The notes: generated by a model not told the origin, from the sequence alone. A stretch of DNA of 64,000 bases from Modestobacter sp. VKM Ac-2982 (GCF_026967935.1 NZ_JAPVBL010000003.1:124001-188000); one strand, 5' to 3'; positions 16,069 through 24,832 are shown, counted from the first letter of the stretch. A program made the numbers and translations.

Positions 16069-16356
16069 TCACTGCACCGGGACGGCGGCAGCAGCCTTCT
16101 TCAGGTTGGAGCCGGCGGTCACCTTGGCGGTGTGCGCAGCGGCGATCTCGATCGACTCACCGGTCTGCGGGTTGCGGCCGGTGCGGGCCGAGCGCTGTGC
16201 GCGCTCGACGGTCAGCAGGCCGGGCACGGCGACCTTGTCGCCCCGGGTGATGGCCTCGACGAGCTCCTCCTGGAGCCCGTTGATCACCGAGTCGACGGTC
16301 GACGCGGGGACGTCGACGCGCTTGGAGATGGCAGAGACGAGTTCGGCCTTGTTCAT
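16069..16356 (-). CDS. hup: HU family DNA-binding protein
   Basis: A 95-residue histone-like protein that bends and compacts DNA as a dimer. The full HU fold is visible: MNKAELVSAISKR at the start, PGLLTVE before the arm, and the arm's GRNPQTGE with its intercalating proline. The tail is only a short KKAAAAVPVQ, so it is the short eubacterial type, lacking the long lysine/alanine-rich tail of mycobacterial HupB. The ATG at 16356 has a GAGAGGAA ribosome-binding site. Just upstream a perfect hairpin lies in the likely 5' leader (16383-16405). Confidence 0.95.
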   Translation of the reverse strand: MNKAELVSAISKRVDVPASTVDSVINGLQEELVEAITRGDKVAVPGLLTVERAQRSARTGRNPQTGESIEIAAAHTAKVTAGSNLKKAAAAVPVQ

Positions 16357-16382
16357 GGTGTTCCTCTCGCGGTGGTGGAGCA

Positions 16383-16405
16383 GCCCATCCCGGTGCGGGA
16401 TGGGC
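16383..16405 (-). promoter_or_regulatory. Hairpin in the HU mRNA leader
   Basis: A perfect 10-bp stem (GCCCATCCCG/CGGGATGGGC) with a 3-base loop lies 26 bases before the HU ATG on the minus strand. It could stabilise the mRNA or tune translation. No protein-binding family is recognised. Confidence 0.5.
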
Positions 16406-16600
16406 GCAGTCGTGGTGTCGTGCCTGGTCGGACCGGGGGCGTTCCCCCGTCGTCCAGGTGGACCTCCGGGTCTCCAGCGTGCCAACTCGCTGGACACCAG
16501 GTGCGCAGCGGGGGTCCGGTGGGCGGAGCTGGCCGACCCCGTCGTCGACCAGGAACGGCGGGCACGTTGCCATGCCGACCAGGGTGTTGGCGAGCTGTGA

Positions 16601-16620
16601 CCCCGGATTTCCGGGGTTTT
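16601..16620 (+). terminator. Orphan intrinsic terminator with U-tract
   Basis: CCCCGG, a 4-base loop ATTT, CCGGGG and then TTTT form a classical intrinsic terminator reading on the plus strand. No plus-strand gene lies within 2.9 kb upstream, so it may end a small RNA or an antisense transcript. Confidence 0.5.
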
Positions 16621-16692
16621 CCTGCTCGCTGGTCACAACCGTCACGTTCCCGGGACCGTTCGGTCCGGCGCGCGTCCTCCCCGCGGGCGTCC

Positions 16693-16698
16693 TAGCGT
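16693..16698 (+). promoter_or_regulatory. -10 box of probable leaderless aldo/keto reductase mRNA
   Basis: TAGCGT ends seven bases before the ATG at 16706, the distance expected from a -10 element to the transcription start. The transcript may therefore begin at or next to the start codon. There is no purine-rich ribosome-binding site, which agrees. No clear -35 is seen. Confidence 0.45.
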
Positions 16699-16705
16699 TG
16701 GGTTC

Positions 16706-17629
16706 ATGCCTCAGCTCCCCGGGACCGATCTGACCGTCAGCGACCTCTGCCTGGGTGGCAACGTCTTCGGCTGGACGGCCGACGAGCCGACGTCCTTCGC
16801 CCTGCTCGACCGCTTCCACGACGCCGTCCCCAGCACCCAGTCGCCGTTCGTCGACACCGCCGAGATGTACGGCGACGGCGTCTCCGAGACGATCCTCGGC
16901 AACTGGATGGCCGAGCGCGGCGTGCGCGACCGGATGATCGTGGCCACCAAGGCGTCGCCGGGGGACAAGGAGCACCCGCTCTCCGCCCCGGAGATCCGGG
17001 CGGCGGCCGAGCGCTCGCTGCGCAACCTGCGCGTCGACACCATCGACCTGTACTACGCCCACTACGACGACGAGACGACCCCGCTGGAGGAGACGCTCAC
17101 CGCCTTCGACGAGCTGGTGCAGGCCGGCAAGGTCCGGTACGCGGCGGCGTCGAACTACTCGGCGAAGCGACTGACCGAGGCGCTGGACACCGCCCGGCAG
17201 CTGGGCGTCACCGGCTACGTCGCACTGCAGCCGCACTACAACCTGATGGAGCGCGAGGCGTACGAGGCAGAGCTGGCCGGCGTGGTGACCGAGCGCGGCC
17301 TGGGGTCGATGCCCTACTTCGGGCTGGCCCGCGGCTTCCTGACCGGCAAGTACCGGGCGGGGGAGGCCATCGACTCGCCGCGGGCCAAGGGCGCCGCGCA
17401 GTACGTGGGGGAGAAGGGCGACCGGGTGCTGGCCGCGCTGGCCGAGGTCGCCGAGGCCCACACCGTCACCGGTGCCGCGGTCGCGCTGCGCTGGCTGGCC
17501 GACCAGCCGTCGGTCACCGCACCGATCGCCAGCGGCCGCTCGGTCGAGCAGCTGGCCGACCTGCTGCCGATGCTCGACCTGGTGCTCACCGACGAGCAGC
17601 GGCAGCGCCTCACCGACGCCAGCCGCTGA
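16706..17629 (+). CDS. Aldo/keto reductase
   Basis: A 307-residue (alpha/beta)8 NADPH-dependent oxidoreductase. Landmarks are the catalytic-Asp/Tyr segment FVDTAEMYGDGVSE (about residue 49), the catalytic-Lys segment IVATKASPGD (about residue 77), DLYYAHYDDETTPLEET (with His and Asp) and the C-terminal cofactor loop region SVTAPIASGRSVEQL. It resembles the YghZ/Kv-beta-type or Gfo-like group that reduces aldehydes and ketones. It has no operon partner. A bidirectional hairpin follows. Confidence 0.92.
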   Translation: MPQLPGTDLTVSDLCLGGNVFGWTADEPTSFALLDRFHDAVPSTQSPFVDTAEMYGDGVSETILGNWMAERGVRDRMIVATKASPGDKEHPLSAPEIRAAAERSLRNLRVDTIDLYYAHYDDETTPLEETLTAFDELVQAGKVRYAAASNYSAKRLTEALDTARQLGVTGYVALQPHYNLMEREAYEAELAGVVTERGLGSMPYFGLARGFLTGKYRAGEAIDSPRAKGAAQYVGEKGDRVLAALAEVAEAHTVTGAAVALRWLADQPSVTAPIASGRSVEQLADLLPMLDLVLTDEQRQRLTDASR

Positions 17630-17635
17630 CGACGG

Positions 17636-17663
17636 GACCCCGGCCCCGCGGGGGGCCGGGGTC
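17636..17663. terminator. Bidirectional terminator hairpin
   Basis: A perfect 12-bp stem (GACCCCGGCCCC/GGGGCCGGGGTC) with a 4-base loop fills the 38-bp gap between the convergent aldo/keto reductase and DUF1059 genes. Confidence 0.72.
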
Positions 17664-17667
17664 GTCG

Positions 17668-17841
17668 TCAGACCGAGACGATGTGGGCGCGGACCTGGCC
17701 GACCAGTTCCGGCGGCACGCTGCCCAGCCCGTGGTCGGCGGTCGCGTGCGCGGCGACCTGACCGAGGACGGCGTCCTCGTCGGGGCCGGTGAACGTGACG
17801 GTGCAGCCGGGGACGACGTCCCCGCAGGCGAAGGCCTTCAT
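17668..17841 (-). CDS. Small DUF1059 family protein
   Basis: A 57-residue protein beginning MKAFACGDVVPGC and carrying the HATADHGL segment. This fits the small DUF1059 family, in which a Cys pair near the N-terminus and a His pair in the middle suggest metal binding. The function is unknown. It starts at ATG 17841. The 91-bp gap on its upstream side separates it from the EAL gene on the same strand, so co-transcription with that gene is possible. Confidence 0.75.
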   Translation of the reverse strand: MKAFACGDVVPGCTVTFTGPDEDAVLGQVAAHATADHGLGSVPPELVGQVRAHIVSV

Positions 17842-17932
17842 GCGGGCTCCAGTGCGCGGGTGGTGCGGGACCCGTCCGCCGGGCGGCGGTACGGGGTGGT
17901 GCACCGGGGGCGGGGTCAGGGCCCCCGGTGGT

Positions 17933-19021
17933 TCAGGTGGCGGCGGCGGACGCCAGGTCCTCGATCCGCAGCAGGCCGAGGACGGCGCCGTTGCGGTCGG
18001 TGCACAGCACCGGGTCGAACCGGTGCACGGGCGGGCGGGTGAGCGCGCGCTGCAGGGTCTCGGTGACCCCGGCCGACGGGTGCACGCGCAGCGACACCGG
18101 CGCCCGGTACGGCGCACCGGTCCGCGGGTCGGCGAGCACCAGCTCGGTGGGCACCTCGGCGCGGTCCAGCACGACGTAGGGCGGCGGGCCGTCGTCGCCG
18201 TCGAAGGCCTCCCGCTGGCGGAGGGGGCGCAGCAGGCTGGCCACGCTCTCGGTCAGCTGGGCGCGGGCCACCTGCGTGCGCACCAGCTGGGTGACCTCGG
18301 GGGAGAGCGGGGCGAAGTGCGCTGCGGGGCGGCCGAACAGCCAGCCCTGGGCCAGTGGGACGCCGAGCCGGGCGAAGACGGCGAGCTCACCCACGGTCTC
18401 CACGCCCTCGGCGAGCAGCCAGGCGTCGATCCGGCTGGTGAAGGTGCCCACCATCTCCGCCAGCGCGGCCTTCACCGGGTCGGTGTCCGCGCCGGCGACC
18501 AGGGCCCGGTCCAGCTTGACCAGCTGCGGGCGCACCTCGGCGAGCTGCTGCAGGCCGGCGTAGCCGGAGCCGGCGTCGTCGATGGCGATCAGCGCACCGC
18601 GGCCGCGCAGCGCGGCGGTCTGCTCCCGCAGCGCCGCGAGGTCCGGGGTGGGCATGTGCTCGGTCAGCTCGACGACCACCCGGCGCAGCGTGGCCGGCTG
18701 GGCGAGGGCGGCGGCGACCGGCGCGCTGCCCAGCACGTGCGGGCTGACGTTGACGGTCAGGAAGGTGTTGGGCGGCAGGTCCGGCAGGGCGGCCAGTGCC
18801 TTCCGCAAGGCGAGCGCCTCCAGCTCGGCGCCCAGGCCGGCCTCCGCGGCGGCGGTGAACCACACGTCCGGGGAGGCGGTGCCCGGGAACCGCGCGAGCG
18901 CCTCGTACCCGGCGACCGTGGCCGAGGCCAGGTCGACGATCGGCTGGAAGACGATGGTCAGGTCCTCCTCGCCCGCGAGGAGCGGGCGGCAGTCCCAGCG
19001 GTCCGGGAGGGTCGACGTCAC
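17933..19021 (-). CDS. EAL-domain c-di-GMP phosphodiesterase
   Basis: A 362-residue protein with an EAL domain (residues about 18-250) that should hydrolyse cyclic di-GMP. The catalytic set looks intact: GYEALARF (signature Glu), LTVNVSP (Asn), VELTEH (Glu), IAIDDAGSGYAGL (Asp pair), VKLDRAL (Lys) and AEGVET (Glu). The C-terminal 110 residues are an unrecognised domain with VLCTDRNGAVLGLLRIEDL, reminiscent of CBS-like sensor folds. There is no membrane segment. The GTG at 19021 is a guess from where homology begins; its GGGGAG site abuts the start, so a slightly different start is possible. It is divergent from the multi-sensor phosphatase. Confidence 0.87.
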   Translation of the reverse strand: MTSTLPDRWDCRPLLAGEEDLTIVFQPIVDLASATVAGYEALARFPGTASPDVWFTAAAEAGLGAELEALALRKALAALPDLPPNTFLTVNVSPHVLGSAPVAAALAQPATLRRVVVELTEHMPTPDLAALREQTAALRGRGALIAIDDAGSGYAGLQQLAEVRPQLVKLDRALVAGADTDPVKAALAEMVGTFTSRIDAWLLAEGVETVGELAVFARLGVPLAQGWLFGRPAAHFAPLSPEVTQLVRTQVARAQLTESVASLLRPLRQREAFDGDDGPPPYVVLDRAEVPTELVLADPRTGAPYRAPVSLRVHPSAGVTETLQRALTRPPVHRFDPVLCTDRNGAVLGLLRIEDLASAAAT

Positions 19022-19215
19022 CTCCCCTGCATCGGCCGCGCCGCCGACCTGCTTGAGGCCGCCCCCACCCCAGGGGGGACACCGCTCCGGCCGCCGGTGC
19101 CGGGCCTGGTGCGCCGGACGTGCCAGCATGGGGCAGCCCGCGACGAGCAGGGCCTGCCGGCGGCCGCCGGCACCCGTGTCCGGCCTGTCCGGCGCCAGCA
19201 GGGAGGCTGCCAGCC

Positions 19216-22041
19216 GTGCCCGCACCGAGCACGCCTGTCGAACCCGACCCGCTGGCCGACCCGGCCCGCGTCGCGGTGGCCCGACGACTGCTCGTCGAAC
19301 TCCCCGGGAGTGCCCCGTTCGACCGGCTGGCCCGCCTGGCCAGCCGGCTGCTGGCCGTCCCGACGGCGCAGGTCGTGCTGCTCACCGACGTCGCGGTGCG
19401 GGTCGGGGGCTGCGGCCGGCCGACGGCGCTGGGCTCGGCCACCCCGCTGGACCAGGTGCCCGGCAGCGTTGCCGCACGCCTGCGGGCACCACTGGTGGTG
19501 CCCGACGCCGCCGCCGACCCGCGGGTCGCCGGACAGCCGGCGGTGGCCTCCGGCGAGGTCCGCAGCTGCCTGTCCGTGCCGCTGGTGCTCGCCGCCGGTG
19601 ACGTGGTGGGCGCGCTGACCCTGATCTCCCCTGAGCCCCGGTCCTGGAGCGAGGACGACGTCGTCCTCGCCGGGGAGGTGGCCGCCACCGTCGTCACCGA
19701 GCTGGAGCTGGTCGCCGCCTCGATCGCGGTGCGCTCCTCGCTGAGCCGGCTGGAGCTGACGCTGGAGGCCAGCGAGGTCGGCAGCTGGGAGCGCGACCTG
19801 CGCACCGGGGTGACCACCTGGGACGAGCGGAATGCCGCGATCTTCGGGCTCCCGGGCCCGGTCACGGTCTCCGGCGACGAGGTGATGGCTCAGTACATCC
19901 ACCCCGGCGACCACGCCGCGGTGCAGCAGGCGATGGACGTGGCCCTGGCCGGCACGGGTGAGTTCGTCGTCGAGATGCGGGTGCTGCGGACCGACGGCGA
20001 GGTGCGCTGGACGGTCTCCCGGGGCCGGGTGGGCCGCGACCAGTCGGGTGAGCCGGTGCGCCTGCTCGGTACCACCGTCGACGTCACCGAGGCGCGGCAG
20101 CAGGCGCGGCTGCGGCTGGCTGCGGTCCAGCGGGCCGCGGTGATCGCCGAGGTCGCTGCCGACCTGGCCAACGCCGACCGGATGTCGGAGCTGGCCGAGG
20201 CGGCCCTGCGCGGCGCGGCCGTGCTCGGCGCCGACGCCAGCGCGCTGGCCGTCTTCGCCGCCGGCCGCGGCCCGCTCCGGCTGCACATGACCCGCCGCCT
20301 CGTCGACGCCGTCGAGTCGGGCACCGACGCCGTCCTGTCCGAGGCGGGCGTGGAGCTCCCGCTCGACGACGAGCTCCCCACCCAGTACGTGGCCCGGCAC
20401 GGTGAGCCGGTGCTGCTGGGCGACCGGGCGGCGGCGGTGGCCCGTTTCCCGCGGATGGCCGAGGTCGGTGACCTGGTCGGGGTCCGGGCGCTCGCCGCGC
20501 TGCCGCTGCGGCTGGAGGGCCGGCTGCTGGGCAGCTTCACCGCGGTGTGGTCCGAGGACCACGTCTTCACCCCCGAGGACCTCGAACTGCTCCAGGCGCT
20601 CACCGCCCAGATCGGGCTGAGCATCTCCCGGCTGCACGCGGACGCCCAGCGGGACGCAGCCCTGGCGGAGATGGCCGCGGCCAACGTCCGGCTGGAGCTG
20701 CTGGCCGAGACCGGCCGGGTGCTCTCGGGGACCCTCGAGATCACCGAGCAGCTGGGCCGGCTGGCCGAGCTCGTGGTGCCTGCGCTCGGCGACTGGTGCT
20801 GGGTCGTCGTCACCGACGAGCACGGCCGGATGCGCCAGTTGGCCTCGGCCCACCGCGACCGGGCCAGGTCGGCGGAGCTGGCCGACTACGTGCGCGCGAT
20901 GGTCGGCGGGATGACCGAGCACGCCGCCGCCCGGGTGGTCACCCGCACCGGACGGCCGCTGCGGGTGCCCGGCCTGGACGCCGCCTACGTCGCCCGCGCG
21001 CTGCCGGACCCGGCCTCCCGCGAGCGGCTGGCCCGGTTGCAGCCCGACTCCGGCATCGTCGTCCCGCTGGTCAGCCGCGGTCGCACCCTCGGGGCGCTGG
21101 GCCTGTATTTGAGCGCCGAACGGGGCCAGCACACCGACGTCGAGCTGGACACCGCCCTGGAGCTCGGGCGGCGGGCCGGGGTGGCGCTCCAGCAGGCCCG
21201 GCTCTTCGGTCAGCAGCGGCAGCTCGCCGAGACCCTGCAGCGCAGCATGCTGACTGCGCCGCCGGCACCGGACCACTGCGAGATCGCCGTCCGGTACGTG
21301 CCGGCCGCGGCCGGGGCCGAGGTCGGCGGCGACTGGTACGACGCCTTTGTCCAGCCCGACGGGGCGACCATGCTGGTGATCGGGGACGTCGTCGGGCACG
21401 ACAGCCGGGCGGCGGCGGCGATGGGCCAGCTGCGCGGGCTGCTGCGCGGCATCGGGCACCACACCGGCGGCACCCCGGCGGAGGTGCTCACCGGCCTCGA
21501 CCGGGCCAGCTCCGGGCTGGACCTCGACGTGATGGCCACCGCGCTGATCGCCCGGCTGGAGCAGGACCCCCCGGAGCTGGCGGCAGCCGAGACCCGCATC
21601 CGCTGGGCGACCGCCGGGCACCCGCCGCCCGTGCTGCTGAGCGCGGACGGCGAGGTGGCCGTGCTGGACGGCGGCGACCCGGACCTGCTGCTCGGGGTCG
21701 ACCCGGACACCGTGCGCAGCGATCGGGTCGCGGTCATCGGCCGCGGCGGCACCCTGCTGCTCTACACCGACGGTCTGGTGGAGCGGCGCGACCGGGACCT
21801 GGACGCCGGGATCGCGGAGCTGTGCCGGGTGCTGGCCGGGCTCACCGAGCTGCCGCTGCAGCAGCTGTGCGACCGGCTGCTGCAGCGGATGTACCTGCCC
21901 GACACCGAGGACGACGTCGCGCTGCTGGCGGTCCGGCTGCACCCGCAGGGCGTGCCGAGGCCGGCCGAGGCCGGCCCGCAGCACGTGCCGCCCGGGATCG
22001 AGCCGGCCCCGGCGGTGCACCCGGAGGCCGGCCCGAGCTGA
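19216..22041 (+). CDS. Multi-sensor PP2C-type (SpoIIE/RsbU) serine phosphatase
   Basis: A 941-residue cytoplasmic regulator with domains in order: GAF (about 17-155), PAS (about 175-295, ending with the PAC-like VDVTEARQ), GAF (about 308-475), GAF (about 490-660) and a C-terminal SpoIIE phosphatase (about 670-915). The phosphatase has the metal-binding motifs GGDWYDAF and IGDVVGHD and the downstream TAGHPPPVLL and LLYTDGLVERR. Such proteins dephosphorylate anti-sigma-factor antagonists in partner-switching stress pathways; the partner is not nearby. The GTG at 19216 with GGGAGG upstream was preferred over an earlier in-frame ATG. It shares a promoter region with the divergent EAL gene. Confidence 0.92.
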   Translation: MPAPSTPVEPDPLADPARVAVARRLLVELPGSAPFDRLARLASRLLAVPTAQVVLLTDVAVRVGGCGRPTALGSATPLDQVPGSVAARLRAPLVVPDAAADPRVAGQPAVASGEVRSCLSVPLVLAAGDVVGALTLISPEPRSWSEDDVVLAGEVAATVVTELELVAASIAVRSSLSRLELTLEASEVGSWERDLRTGVTTWDERNAAIFGLPGPVTVSGDEVMAQYIHPGDHAAVQQAMDVALAGTGEFVVEMRVLRTDGEVRWTVSRGRVGRDQSGEPVRLLGTTVDVTEARQQARLRLAAVQRAAVIAEVAADLANADRMSELAEAALRGAAVLGADASALAVFAAGRGPLRLHMTRRLVDAVESGTDAVLSEAGVELPLDDELPTQYVARHGEPVLLGDRAAAVARFPRMAEVGDLVGVRALAALPLRLEGRLLGSFTAVWSEDHVFTPEDLELLQALTAQIGLSISRLHADAQRDAALAEMAAANVRLELLAETGRVLSGTLEITEQLGRLAELVVPALGDWCWVVVTDEHGRMRQLASAHRDRARSAELADYVRAMVGGMTEHAAARVVTRTGRPLRVPGLDAAYVARALPDPASRERLARLQPDSGIVVPLVSRGRTLGALGLYLSAERGQHTDVELDTALELGRRAGVALQQARLFGQQRQLAETLQRSMLTAPPAPDHCEIAVRYVPAAAGAEVGGDWYDAFVQPDGATMLVIGDVVGHDSRAAAAMGQLRGLLRGIGHHTGGTPAEVLTGLDRASSGLDLDVMATALIARLEQDPPELAAAETRIRWATAGHPPPVLLSADGEVAVLDGGDPDLLLGVDPDTVRSDRVAVIGRGGTLLLYTDGLVERRDRDLDAGIAELCRVLAGLTELPLQQLCDRLLQRMYLPDTEDDVALLAVRLHPQGVPRPAEAGPQHVPPGIEPAPAVHPEAGPS

Positions 22042-22046
22042 CGGAA

Positions 22047-22103
22047 CGGCCCTGCTGCAGGGGCCCATCGCGAGCTTGCGAGCGGTGGGGGGCAGCAGGG
22101 TCC
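22047..22103. repeat. Intergenic palindromic repeat, copy 3 (candidate bidirectional terminator)
   Basis: This is the best-formed copy. CCCTGCTGC (22050-22058) pairs with GCAGCAGGG (22092-22100) around a core with AGGGGCCC, CGCGAGCTTGCGAG and GGTGGGGG. It fills the gap between convergent gene ends, as copy 1 does. Confidence 0.68.
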
Positions 22104-22105
22104 TC

Positions 22106-24148
22106 TCACTGGGCGGGGGCCATCTCCAGGTCGGTCGCGGTGGCGGCCTGCTGGGGCTGGGCCCCGCCGGCGCGCAGCGCGGCGTCGTGCGCGGCCATCG
22201 CCTCCTGCCGGCCGGGCTCCTCGGCCACGATCGCGCAGTTGAGCCAGGCCTCCGGGATAGCAAAGGCGTCGACCAGGGTGCGCATGTGCGGCCGCAGCTC
22301 CTTGAGCAGGTCGTTCACCACCCCGGTCAGCGCCTTGGCCCGGGTGGGGGTGAGCCGGCCGTGCTCGAGGAACCAGCCCTTGTCGGCCTCGATGGTGCTC
22401 AGTGCGTAGAGGTCGCAGACCCGGGCCAGCAGCGCCTTCGCGGCCGGGTCGGGAGTGCGCTCGATGCCGGCGACGAAGGCCTCCAGCACCACCCGGTCGA
22501 TGTGCGCCTGGGCCGCGGCGAGCACGTGGTCCTGCACGTCGTTGAAGATCTCGAACGGCCGGTCCTTCTTGGCCGCGGCGCCGCCGCGCAGCCGCCGGAT
22601 CGCGCTCTCCAGGACGTGCTTCTCGCGGTCCTCGAACGCGGCCAGCTGCCAGCCCCGGTCCAGCATCGAGACGTCCTCGTCCCGGCCGGGCACGGCGTCG
22701 ACCAGTCGCTGGATCAGCCCGCGGGCCGCCGTCCGCTCCAGCACCGTCTCGCGCACCTGCTCGGCGACGAACGCGGCCCGGCCCCAGCCGTCCAGTGAGC
22801 CGAACGCGTCCCGGTAGCCGGTGAGCAGGCCCTTGGCGACCAGCTGCATCAGCACGGTGTTGTCGCCCTCGAAGGTGGTGAAGACGTCGGTGTCGGCCTT
22901 GAGCGTGGGCAGCCGGTTCTCCGCCAGGTAGCCCGCCCCGCCGCACGCCTCCCGGCAGAGCTGGATGGTCCGGGTCGCGTGCCAGGTGGTCACCGCCTTC
23001 AGCCCGGCCGCCCGGGACTCCAGCTCACGCTGCGCGGCCTCGTCGACGTCGGCGCTCCCGAGCACGTCGTGCATGGTGGAGGTCAGCTCCTCCTGCGCGA
23101 AGCTCAACGCGTAGGTCGTCGCCAGCGCGGGCAGCAGCTTGCGCTGGTGCACCAGGTAGTCGTTGATCACGACCTCCCGGTCCTCGCCGGGGGCGGAGAA
23201 CTGGCGGCGGGTGTCGCCGTACCGGACGGCGATCTCCAGGGCCACCTTCGTCGCCGACCCGGCCGAGCCGCCGACGCTGACCCGCCCGCGCACCAGGGTG
23301 CCGAGCATGGTGAAGAAGCGCCGGGTCTCGTTCTCGATCGAGCTGGTGTAGGTCCCGTCGGCGGCCACCTGGCCGTAGCGGTCGAGCAGCATGTCGCGCG
23401 GCACGGTGACGTGGTCGAAGGTCAGCCGCCCGTTGTCCACCCCGAGCAGCCCGGCCTTGGGGCCGTCGTCGCCGATCGTCACGCCGGGCACCGGGGCACC
23501 GTCGGCGTCCCGGATCGGGACGAGGAACGCGTGCACACCCCGTCCCTCGCCCTGGGTGACCAGCTGGGCGAAGACGACGGCCATCCGGCCGTCCTTCGCG
23601 GCATTGCCGATGTAGTCCTTGCGCGCGGCCTCGTGCGGGGTGTGCAGGTCGAAGGTCTGCGTGGCCGGGTCGTAGGTGCAGGTGGTGCGCAGCTGCTGGA
23701 CGTCGGAGCCGTGGCCGGTCTCGGTCATCGCGAAGCAGCCGGGGAGCGCGAAGCTCATGATGTCGGGCAGGTACCGGTCGTGCTGGCGCTTGGTGCCCAG
23801 CGCCTGCACCGCCCCGCCGAACAGCCCCCACTGCACGCCGGCCTTGACCATCAGCGACAGGTCGGCCTGGGCGAGCATCTCGATGGCGGTGACCGAGCCG
23901 CCGGCGTCGTCCGCGCCGCCGTACTCGACGGGGAAGCCGAGGGAGACCCGGCCGGTGGTGGCCAGCTCCGCCGCCAGCGCGGTGATCCGCTCCCGCGCCT
24001 CGGTCATCGACTCGCCGTACACCGGGGCGTACCGGGCATCGCCGAGCTGCTCGCGGCTGTCGCGGCGCACCTGCGCCCAGCGACCGTCGAGGACCTCGGT
24101 GAGCCGGGCGGGGTCGACCGGCGTCAGGGGGGTGGGGGTGCTGGTCAT
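22106..24148 (-). CDS. Acyl-CoA dehydrogenase/oxidase family protein
   Basis: A 680-residue FAD-dependent acyl-CoA oxidising enzyme, longer than ordinary acyl-CoA dehydrogenases (about 380-400). It has the FAD/substrate motif CFAMTETGHGSDVQQLRT and AGLLGVDNGRL, then REACGGAGYL and TFEGDNTVLMQLVAK. The last two are characteristic of the acyl-CoA oxidase branch and its bacterial homologues, and an additional helical C-terminal domain (about 450-680) agrees. It should introduce the trans-2 double bond in beta-oxidation; whether the electron acceptor is O2 or ETF cannot be told. The ATG at 24148 has a GGAGGAAT site and overlaps the TetR stop by four bases, so it is coupled to the regulator. Confidence 0.85.
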   Translation of the reverse strand: MTSTPTPLTPVDPARLTEVLDGRWAQVRRDSREQLGDARYAPVYGESMTEARERITALAAELATTGRVSLGFPVEYGGADDAGGSVTAIEMLAQADLSLMVKAGVQWGLFGGAVQALGTKRQHDRYLPDIMSFALPGCFAMTETGHGSDVQQLRTTCTYDPATQTFDLHTPHEAARKDYIGNAAKDGRMAVVFAQLVTQGEGRGVHAFLVPIRDADGAPVPGVTIGDDGPKAGLLGVDNGRLTFDHVTVPRDMLLDRYGQVAADGTYTSSIENETRRFFTMLGTLVRGRVSVGGSAGSATKVALEIAVRYGDTRRQFSAPGEDREVVINDYLVHQRKLLPALATTYALSFAQEELTSTMHDVLGSADVDEAAQRELESRAAGLKAVTTWHATRTIQLCREACGGAGYLAENRLPTLKADTDVFTTFEGDNTVLMQLVAKGLLTGYRDAFGSLDGWGRAAFVAEQVRETVLERTAARGLIQRLVDAVPGRDEDVSMLDRGWQLAAFEDREKHVLESAIRRLRGGAAAKKDRPFEIFNDVQDHVLAAAQAHIDRVVLEAFVAGIERTPDPAAKALLARVCDLYALSTIEADKGWFLEHGRLTPTRAKALTGVVNDLLKELRPHMRTLVDAFAIPEAWLNCAIVAEEPGRQEAMAAHDAALRAGGAQPQQAATATDLEMAPAQ

Positions 24149-24825
24149 GATTCCTCCATCGGACTCGCGAGGGTCTGGGTTGAGGGGTCCGGGGTGACGA
24201 CGCCGCGCAGGCCCAGCCAGGCCAGGTCGGTGAGGTGGGTCGCCAGCTCGGCGCGGGGCATGGGGCGGTCGGCGCGCAACCACCAGTCGGCGGCGGCCCG
24301 GACCAACCCGATCAGGCCGTGCCCCCAGGGGGCGGCCGCGGCGGTGTCCTGCCCGGCGCTGGTCAGCGCCGCGCCGACCAGCGCGCCGACCTCGTCACCG
24401 ACCAGGTCGGACAGGCTGCTGATCGGGTCGGCATCGACCGGGCGGTCGACCAGCGCCTGCCCGACGACGAAGCGGTAGACCTCGGGGTCGGCCTCGATGA
24501 AGGCCAGGTAGGTCTCCACGGCGGCGGTCACCATCTGCCGGGGGTGGTCGCTGCTGCCCATCGCCTCGCGCAGCTTGCGGGTGAGCTGCTCGGCGACCCG
24601 CGCGCAGACGGCGACGTAGAGCTCGCTGCGGTCGGCGAAGTGCCGGTAGACCACGGTCTTGCTGGTGCCGGCCTCGGCCGCGATCTCCTCCATGCCCACG
24701 CCGGCGCCGTGCTTGCCGACCGCGGCGAGGGTGGCGTCGACCAGCTGCTCGCGGCGTGCCCGGCGGTGCTCGTCCCAGCGCGAGTCCCGTCGATCGCGCC
24801 GGCCGGCCGCCGTCTCCGTGTTCAC
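24145..24825 (-). CDS. TetR family transcriptional regulator
   Basis: A 226-residue repressor-type protein. The N-terminal helix-turn-helix (about residues 28-72) reads VGMEEIAAEAGTSKTVVYRHFADRSELY in two parts, a clear TetR_N pattern; the C-terminal ligand domain resembles those of fatty-acid regulators. It is co-directional and coupled (ATGA overlap) with the acyl-CoA oxidase-like gene and divergent from the thiolase-fabG-maoC operon. The perfect palindrome at 24833-24858, just upstream of its GTG, is the likely operator, giving autoregulation and control of both operons. An acyl-CoA inducer is the natural guess. Confidence 0.92.
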   Translation of the reverse strand: MNTETAAGRRDRRDSRWDEHRRARREQLVDATLAAVGKHGAGVGMEEIAAEAGTSKTVVYRHFADRSELYVAVCARVAEQLTRKLREAMGSSDHPRQMVTAAVETYLAFIEADPEVYRFVVGQALVDRPVDADPISSLSDLVGDEVGALVGAALTSAGQDTAAAAPWGHGLIGLVRAAADWWLRADRPMPRAELATHLTDLAWLGLRGVVTPDPSTQTLASPMEES

Positions 24826-24832
24826 GCAACCG

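Larger units (their letters stand above)
16357..16705. other. 349-bp non-coding gap between hup and aldo/keto reductase
   Basis: The gap holds the hup leader hairpin, a plus-strand intrinsic terminator with no assigned upstream gene (16601-16620), and near its right end a TAGCGT box at 16693-16698, seven bases before the aldo/keto reductase ATG. Several short open frames cross it, but none has a ribosome-binding site or recognisable protein character. Confidence 0.6.

Noticed and set aside
16458..16733. A 91-codon plus-strand open frame between hup and the aldo/keto reductase.
   Set aside because: No ribosome-binding site, it overlaps the aldo/keto reductase start, and it contains the orphan terminator hairpin within its frame.
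17842..17932. GC-rich sequence between the DUF1059 gene and the EAL gene considered as another gene.
   Set aside because: It is only 91 bp and has no start with a ribosome-binding site; the overlapping frames are shadows of the EAL gene.
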